Below, one piece after another: positions 48,020-55,628 of a stretch of 64,000 bases of DNA. Every line of letters starts with the position of its first letter. Position 1 is the stretch's first letter. Source of the stretch: Membranihabitans marinus (lineage in GTDB: Bacteria > Bacteroidota > Bacteroidia > Chitinophagales > Saprospiraceae). Position numbers and translations under genes: made by a program. Under the pieces are notes generated by a model. The model saw only the letters and a program-made list of their open reading frames with translations, did no database searches and had not been told where the DNA came from. The DNA lies in NCBI RefSeq assembly GCF_021729155.1, contig NZ_JAJQYA010000019.1:1-64000 (forward strand), written 5' to 3'.

Positions 48020-49276
48020 ATGAAGATAATGTTGAAAAATTTTTATGTGAGCTTAATCGTATTGGTTTTTCTGAACCAAAACCTTTATGCACAGAAAGAA
48101 TTTGTGTTAAATGAAACTGAATTATACGATAAAATAACGGGCTATTGGAATGGTCAGTTGGTCGGTAACTATATGGGCTTTCCTTTTGAAAACATCTACG
48201 ACAGAGAACCTCTACCGGTTTTTGTGGACAGATATTACGATTATGGAGATCTCGATACGATTGATGTAAAGATGAATTTAAATGATCGGCGATCCTTTGT
48301 TCGTATTATGGCAGATGCCATGGGAGGGGCATGGAGTGACGATGATACAGATATAGAATTCGTTATGTTGCATGGATTGGAAAAATATGGGTTAGATATA
48401 ACCTATGCCGAAGTTGCAGAATTGCGTAAGAGTCATGTCAATCGATTTATTTGGGCGGCCAATGCCAATGTTCATCGATTGTTGAACGAAGGAGTTTTAC
48501 CTCCAGAGACGGGCAGCAAAGCCAATAATGATTTTTGGTACGGTTTGACTTCTCAATTAATCAATGAATTGTGGGGAGTAATCTATCCCGGTATGATTGA
48601 TAAAGCTGCACATTGGTCTTCTTGGGGCGGTCATATCACCAATGACGATTGGGCTACACATCCTACCATTTTTTATGGTGCAATGTATAGTGCGGGTTTT
48701 TTTGTTGACGATATCCATGAATTGATTAAAATAGGAATGCGGAAATTACCCAAAGACAGTCCTTTTTTGGCCGGCATTCAAGATGTTTTGAAGTGGCATA
48801 AAGAGGAAGTGGATTGGAAAATGTGTAGACAAAAAATCCACGATAAATATTTTAGAGAAGTAGATGGATTTAGAATCCCATTTCCGATTATGGGGTCGAC
48901 AGTGAATGGTTTAAATGCCGTGATGGCTTTGCTCTATGGAGAGGGAGATTTTACCCAGACCATGGGAATAGCTATCAGTACGGGATACGACTGCGATAAT
49001 CAAGCGGCCACTCTTGGCGGATTGTTGGGAGTAATGTACGGCAGTGAGGTAATCCCGAAACATTTTACCCATAACTTGCCTTCTAGGGGTCAATGGGAGT
49101 TGCCTTTTAATGATACTTATATTAATTATTCGAGAGATAATCTGCCCAATTACAATAAAATAAGTGATATCGTCAAGCGAATAATGGCCATAACAGAAGA
49201 TGCTATCCTCGAGAATAATGGAAAAATAGAAATTGCAGACGGCGAAAAGCTTTATTATATTGATTCTGACTTGTAG
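48020..49276 (+). CDS. Exported ADP-ribosylglycohydrolase-fold protein
   Basis: 418 residues. The signal peptide ends NLYAQKEF, so it is secreted to the periplasm or beyond. The fold is recognised by MGGAWSDDDTDIEFVML (about 103-119; metal-binding Asp cluster) and by the C-terminal ISTGYDCDNQAATLGGLLG with the second Asp pair. Classical members remove ADP-ribose from proteins in the cytoplasm. An exported member at the end of a SusCD operon more likely hydrolyses an N- or O-glycosidic bond of a nucleoside-like or ribosyl-containing substrate (inference). Confidence 0.85.
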   Translation: MKIMLKNFYVSLIVLVFLNQNLYAQKEFVLNETELYDKITGYWNGQLVGNYMGFPFENIYDREPLPVFVDRYYDYGDLDTIDVKMNLNDRRSFVRIMADAMGGAWSDDDTDIEFVMLHGLEKYGLDITYAEVAELRKSHVNRFIWAANANVHRLLNEGVLPPETGSKANNDFWYGLTSQLINELWGVIYPGMIDKAAHWSSWGGHITNDDWATHPTIFYGAMYSAGFFVDDIHELIKIGMRKLPKDSPFLAGIQDVLKWHKEEVDWKMCRQKIHDKYFREVDGFRIPFPIMGSTVNGLNAVMALLYGEGDFTQTMGIAISTGYDCDNQAATLGGLLGVMYGSEVIPKHFTHNLPSRGQWELPFNDTYINYSRDNLPNYNKISDIVKRIMAITEDAILENNGKIEIADGEKLYYIDSDL

Positions 49277-49289
49277 CGATTAATAATAC

Positions 49290-49307
49290 GAATTACATTT
49301 ATAATTT
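49290..49307. repeat. 18-bp word shared with 54989-55006
   Basis: GAATTACATTTATAATTT occurs identically at 49290-49307 and at 54989-55006. In both places it lies immediately before a block of hairpin-module DNA. It may mark the left boundary of the repeated element. Confidence 0.5.
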
Positions 49308-49321
49308 ATAAGCTCACCCAC

Positions 49322-50024
49322 CCACGACACGGGGGGCGTGGTGCCCTCGTTGAAGGTAGATTTACTACCTTCAGTACTTCGTACTTTACTCGGTTATCTT
49401 TCGATTTATTGTAGAGCCGCAATGCCAACCCATCCGAAACACTGAGGTTCACCCACCCGAAGCACAGTGACTTCGGTTCCCTCGCCAAATGTCCATTAAG
49501 GACATTTGGTTGCTCTAAGGAGCAACTTTGCTCGGTCATCTTCATCAAATGCCCTCAGTGGGCATTTGGTAGTCTTTCAGACTACTTCATTCAGTCGTGG
49601 CTTAAATATTGTGGATTAAGACGTAATGCTATACTGGTAGTAGTATCTTAACTAGGAATTCCAGGGCAATCACGCCTCGGCACAGTGGCGAACCCACCCG
49701 GAGCGCAGTGGCTCCGGTTCCCTCATCCGGCTTACCCACCCAAAGCCAGTGGCTTTGGTGCCTTCGTCATTGGTAGATTGACTACCAATGGTCCTGCGGA
49801 CCCTACTCAGTTAGATTTAGTCCATCGAGTTGCTCTAAAGAGCAACTACATTCGGTCATCTTCGTCAAAGGTCGATTTACGACCTTTGGTTGCCATTCTA
49901 GCAACTTTACTCAGTCACGCCGTAGCTAAGGCTATGCTGGCAATCCCTCCCGAAACGCGGAGGTTTCGGCTCCTTCATCATTGACCGATTTACGGTCAAT
50001 GGCTCTTTGAGCTTCATTCAGTCG
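49322..50024 (+). repeat. Array of about eight multi-hairpin modules or partial modules
   Basis: Hairpins read directly. A type: CCACG/CGTGG (49322/49337), CCGAAG/CTTCGG (49457/49471), CCGGAGC/GCTCCGG (49698/49711), CCAAAGC/GCTTTGG (49740/49752), CCGAAAC/GTTTCGG (49950/49963). B type: TGAAGGTAG/CTACCTTCA (49351/49365), CCAAATGTCC/GGACATTTGG (49485/49500), CAAATGCCC/GGGCATTTG (49546/49560), CATTGGTAG/CTACCAATG (49768/49782), CAAAGGTCG/CGACCTTTG (49866/49880), CATTGACCG/CGGTCAATG (49979/49993). C type: GTAC/GTAC (49074 offset form at 49374/49381), GTTGCTC/GAGCAAC (49509/49520), GTAGTCT/AGACTAC (49569/49579), GGTCC/GGACC (49790/49798), GTTGCTCT/AGAGCAAC (49829/49839), GTTGC/GCAAC (49889/49901), GCTC/GAGC (50002/50009). 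Most A loops contain CAGTG or are GCGGAG, most B loops are ATTTA or ATTAA, and most C loops are TTC. Linkers resemble TTCCCTCGCC and TTTGCTCGGTCATC. It lies between convergent genes; the open frame at 49685-49984 is not a gene. Confidence 0.9.
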
Positions 50025-50247
50025 TAGCCTCGTCAAACTTCAAATACTCCCGAAATCTTTTCCGTCATTATAAAATGTAATTTGTATAAAATGTATTTCA
50101 TATAATTTGATATATTTTTATTTGAGAAGAAAAATACAGCGATGAGAGGATAGACGGATTATCCTTATAACCGCATCTGGTATATTATGGGAGGAAAGAC
50201 AGATATTGAAGAATGGAATTCGTAATTATCAGCTAATGGTGTACAGA

Positions 50248-50865
50248 CTATGCCTTTATTATATTGGAGGTTAAATCATTCAATCGTTTGTACCAAAATT
50301 GTAGTTCTTTTTTACTTTCGGATTTTTCAGTAATGTCTTTCCAAACCATGGTACAGATGAAATTATTTTTCTTTTGATATCCTCGATTCTTCCAGAACTG
50401 GTCAAGCTTTGTATAGCCAGAGGGAGTTAAAAGATGATTATTCGGTCGTAAAACTGCACAGAATACAGCGAAGTTGTATAATAATTTACGGGCCCAAGAT
50501 TCCCTTTCTTCAAAAAATTTAAGTCCAATTCCCTGACCACGATATTTTTTTTGGAGTACAGATTCACTGAAATAAAAAATTTCATCAATAGGTGGTTCGG
50601 AGTTTATCCATGGAGCTTTTACGTTGTCGGGTTCATATTTTAGCGGTAGGCCAGTAGATACGCCGATGACTTGGTCATCGTCAAATGCGACTACAATGAT
50701 GGCTTGTTTTGCATTGAGGAAGGCTTCGAGATATTCAGATTCTGAGTCCAGCGATCCGTCATATAGATATGGAAATTCTCTAAATACTTCTATTCTCAAT
50801 TTGGCTAAATCCTGAATATAGGGTTGTGCTTCTGACGCTGTAAATGATTGAACTCGTATGGCCAT
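50248..50865 (-). CDS. GNAT-family N-acetyltransferase
   Basis: 205 residues on the minus strand, probably cytoplasmic. The acetyl-CoA-binding motif is QKKYRGQGIGLKFFEERE (R/QxxGxG/A), preceded by a beta strand with AIIVVAFDDDQVIGVSTGLP and a FSESVL strand. The C-terminal segment (YTKLDQFWKNRGYQKKNNF) is typical of GNAT domains that carry a moving substrate strand. The acceptor is unknown. It may share a transcript with the oxidoreductase upstream on the same strand, 122 bp away. Confidence 0.82.
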   Translation of the reverse strand: MAIRVQSFTASEAQPYIQDLAKLRIEVFREFPYLYDGSLDSESEYLEAFLNAKQAIIVVAFDDDQVIGVSTGLPLKYEPDNVKAPWINSEPPIDEIFYFSESVLQKKYRGQGIGLKFFEERESWARKLLYNFAVFCAVLRPNNHLLTPSGYTKLDQFWKNRGYQKKNNFICTMVWKDITEKSESKKELQFWYKRLNDLTSNIIKA

Positions 50866-50987
50866 AGATGGGATTGGTTTATCGAATAATCTTTATGCAT
50901 TAATGCTAAATGAATTTATCTAAATGAATAGATAGGTGTCATTTTTGCGCTATATAATATTTAAACATAGTATAATTTCATCCAAGT

Positions 50988-52355
50988 TTAGAACATTTCT
51001 TCCGCAGGATGTTTCCATGGCTGTCGATACTTACGCAAAAGTAAGGCCGTGGCTTCAGCATCGTTTTCAATAGATTTTTTAATTGGATCGTAAACCAGAG
51101 GTCGGCCAAGTTGCATAGATAAATTGGCAAGTATACAACTGGCAGAGGATATATGGCCTTCTTCAATATCGGCAATGGGTCGGTGTCCATTTTCAATAGC
51201 TGATAAAAAATCTCTCATATGTCGTCTTGTTGCCGGTGCTGCATGTAATTCGATATCTTTTTCGGTAAGATCTTCAGGGTATAACTCTCTTTCGTAGACT
51301 ACATCTTTTTGAATGGGGGATAAGTTTTTGTCTGTAGGAGAATATTCATAACGCTGCACACTAGCCTTTAAGGTGCCTTTGTCTCCGTATATTTTAAAAG
51401 ACCAAGGATAATCTGGATCAGTGGCTTGACCCCAGGTCCGATGTTGCCATAGGCAGTTGAGGTCATCGTATTCAAACAGAGCAGATTGTGTATCGGAAAT
51501 ATTGGATTTGCTTTCGGTTTGCACATAAATGCCGCCAGTAGAGCTAATGCGTTTAGGCCATTTTAGATCCAACATCCATCTTACGGTATCAAACATGTGG
51601 ACACACATATCTCCAGTGATACCATTGCCATATTCCATAAAGGCTCTCCACCATCTGCGGTGGGGAATACCATCATAGGGCCGTAAAGGAGCAGGACCGG
51701 TCCACATATCGTAATCTAAATAGTCTGGAACATCCATGATTGATGGTTGGCCTTTGGCGCGCATATGGTAATAGCAGCACATCTCCACATGAGCGATCTT
51801 GCCTAACAATCCAGCATCGACGATATTTTTTTTGGCATCTATGAGGTGAGGGGTACTTTTTCGCTGTGTGCCTACTTGAACGACTTTGTTGTATTTTCTC
51901 GCGGCTGCGACCATGGCTTCTCCTTCCATTACATCTACACTGATGGGTTTTTGCACATAGACATGAGCGCCAGCTTTTAGTGCTTCAATGGCTTGTAGAC
52001 AATGCCAATGATCGGGGCTACCAATTATTACAATATCTAGTTTCTGCTCATTTAGCATTTTTCTATAGTCGCTGTAAGTCAGTGGTTTTTTGTCTGATTT
52101 TTGCCGTTGCACAATGAGGTTAGCTGCCTCTGCCAACATGTTTTGGTCGACATCGCATATACATACTACATCGACGTCGGTGACCTGCATAAGTCTGAAT
52201 AGATCACTTTTGCCATACCATCCACTGCCGATTAAGCCAACGCGCCAAGCTTGGTTGGGTTTTTTGTGATTGACATTGAAGTCGCCAAGGGAAGAAAGGA
52301 CTAGGGATGCGGTGCCGCCTTTAATAAAGTGTCGTCTATCGATGTTGAAATCCAT
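50988..52355 (-). CDS. Gfo/Idh/MocA-family oxidoreductase with Tat-like signal
   Basis: 455 residues, minus strand. The N-terminus DRRHFIKGGTASLVLSSLG is Tat-like. The Rossmann motif is WRVGLIGSGWYGKSDLFRL, then CICDVDQNML, GSPDHWHCLQAIEALKAGAH and VQKPISVDVMEGEAMV; the usual EKP is QKP, keeping the catalytic Lys. MCVHMFDTVRWMLDL follows in the substrate domain. It is typical of the large exported Bacteroidota/Planctomycete oxidoreductase group found in sugar loci. The inverted words TTTATACAAA (52366) and TTTGTATAAA (52405) lie just upstream of its start. Confidence 0.88.
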   Translation of the reverse strand: MDFNIDRRHFIKGGTASLVLSSLGDFNVNHKKPNQAWRVGLIGSGWYGKSDLFRLMQVTDVDVVCICDVDQNMLAEAANLIVQRQKSDKKPLTYSDYRKMLNEQKLDIVIIGSPDHWHCLQAIEALKAGAHVYVQKPISVDVMEGEAMVAAARKYNKVVQVGTQRKSTPHLIDAKKNIVDAGLLGKIAHVEMCCYYHMRAKGQPSIMDVPDYLDYDMWTGPAPLRPYDGIPHRRWWRAFMEYGNGITGDMCVHMFDTVRWMLDLKWPKRISSTGGIYVQTESKSNISDTQSALFEYDDLNCLWQHRTWGQATDPDYPWSFKIYGDKGTLKASVQRYEYSPTDKNLSPIQKDVVYERELYPEDLTEKDIELHAAPATRRHMRDFLSAIENGHRPIADIEEGHISSASCILANLSMQLGRPLVYDPIKKSIENDAEATALLLRKYRQPWKHPAEEMF

Positions 52356-52892
52356 AATTCTTTATTTTATACAAACTTTAGATGTTGAAATAAAGTTATA
52401 ATATTTTGTATAAAATGGGTTGTAAATTTTGAAAATTGATTGTAAAAACAGCGGTATATATTAGGTTATGAGTATTGTCGAGAGAATTATTGGGGGCTAG
52501 GGTCAATGTTTTTATAATTGACGGTAGTATTGTGTCAATGATGCTGCACACTTCGCTGGACAATCTTGACCAAAGGTAGATTCACGACCTTTGCCACCAG
52601 CCCTCTATTAGGTCATTCATTATCTAATTCATTCTTGATAATATGCATTTAGTATACTTTCTAAGTACTGAGTAAATCGTAAATTTCTTTATGTGAAGAA
52701 GATTGAAGGGCAGATGAAAATATTGTTTTTAATTTTTAACTTGTTGAATGCTGGTATATTTTGAGAAAGGAATTGTCATTTGGGTAATGGTTTCTTAAAA
52801 CATGGTAACTTTAATGACGATAAATAAACTGATGTTTGATTCTATATTTGTATGAATATCAGTATCCTTTTATACACCATATAATACTAGAT
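52356..52892. other. Divergent intergenic region
   Basis: It lies between the minus-strand oxidoreductase and the plus-strand FdhD-like gene. It contains TTTATACAAA (52366-52375), TTTGTATAAA (52405-52414) and one degenerate hairpin-module B stem (52571-52593). Nothing else is recognised. Confidence 0.5.
52571..52593 (+). repeat. Degenerate hairpin-module remnant
   Basis: CAAAGGTAG (52571-52579), loop ATTCA, CGACCTTTG (52585-52593). It is the AAAGGTCG-type B stem seen at 15771, 49866 and 55797, but with one unpaired position and a changed loop, and without clear A or C hairpins. Confidence 0.6.
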
Positions 52893-53732
52893 TTGAGCAA
52901 TTCATCTACCATAATAAAATCCATTACTACTATTCGAGGTGGTCATGCAGAATTAAAACAAGATTCATTGACCATTGAAGAAGCTTTAGTGATCAAGGTC
53001 AGTGTTCCTACGGCACAACCTCCGATTGAGGGGAAGAATATTTCTATTGTGATGCGCACACCTGGAGCTGATGTAGATCTCGCTTTGGGGTTTTTATTTA
53101 CAGAGGGAATTTTGACAACTTTCAGTCAAGTCAATGATGTGAGAATGATGGGGAGCAGTATTGAAGTGGTATTAAATGAATCAGAAGACATTGATTTTAG
53201 TAAAAATGAAAAGAGGTTTTACAAATTAATAAGGCGTGGTGTAAGTAGAAAAGTCAATATAGAATCTATAAAGTCGGTCTGCAGTTTGGATCTAACTACA
53301 GGATCAATGCGAATAGGTAAGGGATTGATATTGGGGTTTCCTCGTCGATTAAGAAGTGGTCAAAGGGTATATAATGATTTAGAGTCTTTATATGCTGCTG
53401 CCTTATTTGATCAAGGCGGGAGGTTGTTGTCTTTTCGCGAAGATTTAGAGAGTCATTATGCTTTGGATAAATTAATTGGTCATTATTTTCAAGAGGGCAA
53501 ATCACTCTTGAATAGCGGTATTTTGTTCTTGAATGGGGGAGTGGGTTTTGAGTTAATACAAAAAGCGGCTATGGCCGGTATTCAAATGGTATTGGCTAGT
53601 GGGTCGCCTTCGAGTTTGGCTGTAGATTTGGCCAGAGAATTTGACATTACTTTAATAGGGTGTTTAAAGGCCGATCGGTACAATATTTATCACGATTCAG
53701 GGCGGGTGGTGATAGAAGATGATATGATATAG
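52893..53732 (+). CDS. Divergent FdhD-family protein lacking the sulfurtransferase cysteines
   Basis: About 280 residues from the TTG at 52893. No in-frame ATG precedes the domain, and TTG at 52836 is an alternative. Family landmarks are IVMRTPGADVDLALGFLFTEGI, the FREDL..YALDKLIGHYF region, FELIQKAAMAGIQMVLASG and DITLIGCLKADRYNIY. In FdhD, which moves sulfur from IscS to the molybdenum cofactor of formate dehydrogenase, the key loop is SSCGVCGK-like. Here it reads LIRRGVSRKVNIES, without either Cys. The usual GRHNAxDK is ESHYALDK and SAPTS is SGSPS. No formate dehydrogenase is nearby. It may have lost the sulfur-transfer role or be decaying, although the frame is intact. Confidence 0.8.
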   Translation: MSNSSTIIKSITTIRGGHAELKQDSLTIEEALVIKVSVPTAQPPIEGKNISIVMRTPGADVDLALGFLFTEGILTTFSQVNDVRMMGSSIEVVLNESEDIDFSKNEKRFYKLIRRGVSRKVNIESIKSVCSLDLTTGSMRIGKGLILGFPRRLRSGQRVYNDLESLYAAALFDQGGRLLSFREDLESHYALDKLIGHYFQEGKSLLNSGILFLNGGVGFELIQKAAMAGIQMVLASGSPSSLAVDLAREFDITLIGCLKADRYNIYHDSGRVVIEDDMI

Positions 53733-53894
53733 AGAATGTGGAAGAAGGTAAGGATTGATAGATTGGGTTGGCAATTTATTAGATAGAGTATGGTTGTTGA
53801 AGTTTTTTGTTTTTAATTAGGTATTTGTAATTCAGGTGGTTAGGATTGGGTTTGTGATTTAGATTTTTCAAATAGGTAGTTAGGCGATAAGGGT

Positions 53895-53919
53895 TTTTTT
53901 CCGTATTTTATGGAAAAAA
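53895..53919. repeat. A/T-rich 11-bp hairpin just before the transposase gene
   Basis: TTTTTTCCGTA (53895-53905), loop TTT, TATGGAAAAAA (53909-53919), with one G.T wobble. It ends 9 bp before the ATG at 53929. It is not a terminator on either strand, because A residues follow the stem. It could hide the start region in mRNA or be part of the element's end. Confidence 0.5.
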
Positions 53920-53928
53920 GTTGTTGTT

Positions 53929-54813
53929 ATGGAAGCTAAATATAAAAGCTTGTCAATTGACGACTTTCAAAAACGTTTCCCAGATAATGAAAGTTGTTTA
54001 GTTTATTTGGCAAATAAAAAATGGAAATCTGGGTTTAAATGCCATCGATGTGGGCATAATCGATACTGTAAAGGAGGTAAAAACCATGTACGCCAATGTA
54101 CATCATGTCGATATAAAGAATCTCCGACGGCAAATACTCTATTTCACAAAGTGAAGTTTAGTTTGTATAAAGCCTTCACCGTGGTATATTTTGTTTCGAC
54201 GAATAAAAAGGGAATATCGTCGACTGAATTGAGTCGAAAGTTACAGATTGGACAAAAAACATGTTGGCTTTTCAGGCAAAAAGTTTTAAAAGCCATGGAG
54301 AGTAAAAATAGATTTGGACTATCTGGTAACATTGAAGTGACGGATTTTGTGCTCGGGAAAAGAAAGATAATAGAAGAGGGTAAAGTCAAGTATATCAAGA
54401 GAAGAGTGATATTAGGAATTGAAAAGAAAGGACGTGGTATATCCCATGTCTATGCTGCTTGGATTAAAGATCGAAGTTTTAAAGAGATCAAAAAATACAT
54501 GAAAAAATATGTGTTGAGCGATTCTATTATTAAGTGTTATCATTGGTCTGGATACGATAAGCTTGACCAAGATTATGATAAAGTGATACGAGTTAGAAAG
54601 AGTGAATCCCAACTGGCTTTGTCTAAAAGAATGGAAAAAAGCCTGGTAGATTGGTTAAAGGGAATGCATCATGATGTTGATTTACTTCAGAATTATTTAA
54701 ATGAATTTTGTTATCGATTTAATCGAAATCAGATGAAGGAAGAGATTTTTGATCATCTTTTAGATCGAATGGTCAATCATGGGAAGTGGACCTATAAAAA
54801 CATTATCGCTTAA
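53929..54813 (+). CDS. IS1595-family (ISXO2-like) transposase, catalytic residues doubtful
   Basis: 294 residues. The N-terminal zinc ribbon has C38/C41 and C57/C60 (CHRCGHNRYCKGG, CTSCRYKESP), followed by the family segment GTLF-like NTLFHKVKFSLYKAF, STNKKGISSTELSRKL and IGQKTCWLFRQKV. In the DDE-type domain the usual VEVDE is IEVTD (T138-D139), the usual TDGW-like second Asp motif is CYHWSGY (no Asp), and the third acid may be E236 (KRMEKSLVDWLK). Two catalytic acids therefore appear displaced or missing. I see no clear terminal inverted repeats or target duplication. It lies between an FdhD-like gene and a hairpin-module block. Confidence 0.8.
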   Translation: MEAKYKSLSIDDFQKRFPDNESCLVYLANKKWKSGFKCHRCGHNRYCKGGKNHVRQCTSCRYKESPTANTLFHKVKFSLYKAFTVVYFVSTNKKGISSTELSRKLQIGQKTCWLFRQKVLKAMESKNRFGLSGNIEVTDFVLGKRKIIEEGKVKYIKRRVILGIEKKGRGISHVYAAWIKDRSFKEIKKYMKKYVLSDSIIKCYHWSGYDKLDQDYDKVIRVRKSESQLALSKRMEKSLVDWLKGMHHDVDLLQNYLNEFCYRFNRNQMKEEIFDHLLDRMVNHGKWTYKNIIA

Positions 54814-55198
54814 CTTACTATTTAGATGCCACCGGTTGCCATTATTCCTATTCCTTCCTCGATATCCATTCAACTTTTACCCCCTTTAAATGGTCAAATA
54901 CATAGGTAGGATATCTTGAAAATAATCAAGAATCTTTAAGAACAAAATTCTATGAACTGACTGATGCCAAATGCATTGGGTATAATAGGAATTACATTTA
55001 TAATTTTATTGAAAAATGAAATTTAATACTGATCATTATAAATTCAGTCTCGTCGTAGCACAGTGGCTAAAATCCTATCGAATTACGGGGCAGTCACGCC
55101 TCGGTCGAGAGGCCTCCGTATCTTCAATGGTATTATATAATATTGAAAAATGGAATTTATACCAATCAATATAAATGCTGTCTCGTCGAAGCACAGTG
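54814..55198. other. Intergenic DNA leading into the hairpin repeat block
   Basis: No gene. It contains the shared 18-bp word (54989-55006) and first copies of the flank sequences GTCTCGTCGTAGCACAGTGG (about 55029) and CAGTCACGCCTCGG (about 55091) that recur in the tandem repeat. Confidence 0.5.
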
Positions 55199-55628
55199 GC
55201 TGAAATCCTATCGAATTACGAGGCAGTCACGCCTCGGCCGGATTCCCTATTTAATTACGGAGCTGTCTCGTCGCAGCACAGTAAAGATTACCATGAAATT
55301 TTATTGATACTACGCCGGAGCCAGTGGCACTCCCTCCCGAAACGCGGAGGTTTCGGCTAAATATCCTCGGCACAGTGGCTAAAATCCTATCGAATTACGG
55401 GGCAGTCACGCCTCGGCCGGATTCCCTATTTAATTACGGAGCTGTCTCGTCGCAGCGCAGTAAAGATTACCATGAAATTTTATTGATACTACGCCGGAGC
55501 CAGTGGCACTCCCTCCCGAAACGCGGAGGTTTCGGCTAAATATCCTCGGCACAGTGGCTAAAATCCTATCGAATTACGGGGCAGTCACGCCTCGGCCGGA
55601 TTCCCTATTTAATTACGAAGCTGTCTCG
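55199..55628 (+). repeat. 179-bp tandem repeat, about 2.4 copies
   Basis: The word GATTCCCTAT recurs at 55241, 55420 and 55599, exactly 179 bp apart, and the units between them differ at about one base that I could see (CAGCAC versus CAGCGC). Each unit contains the A-type hairpin CCGAAAC, loop GCGGAG, GTTTCGG (first copy 55337-55356) and the flank words AATTACGGGGCAGTCACGCC and GTCTCGTCGCAGC. It is built from the same vocabulary as the hairpin modules and causes spurious near-identical open frames of about 60-70 codons. Confidence 0.9.

Noticed and set aside
49685-49984. 99-codon open frame in the hairpin array
   Set aside because: It runs through module loops, stems and linkers. Its sequence follows from the repeat, and similar frames appear wherever modules occur, so it is not a gene.
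49322-50024. Integron attC array
   Set aside because: The hairpins lack the GTTRRRY/RYYYAAC ends, there are no cassette genes between them and no integrase is seen.
53895-53919. Bidirectional rho-independent terminator
   Set aside because: The stem is followed by A residues on both strands rather than a T run, so it does not fit a terminator.
55199-55628. CRISPR array
   Set aside because: Units are 179 bp and identical throughout, with no alternation of short repeats and unique spacers, and no cas genes.
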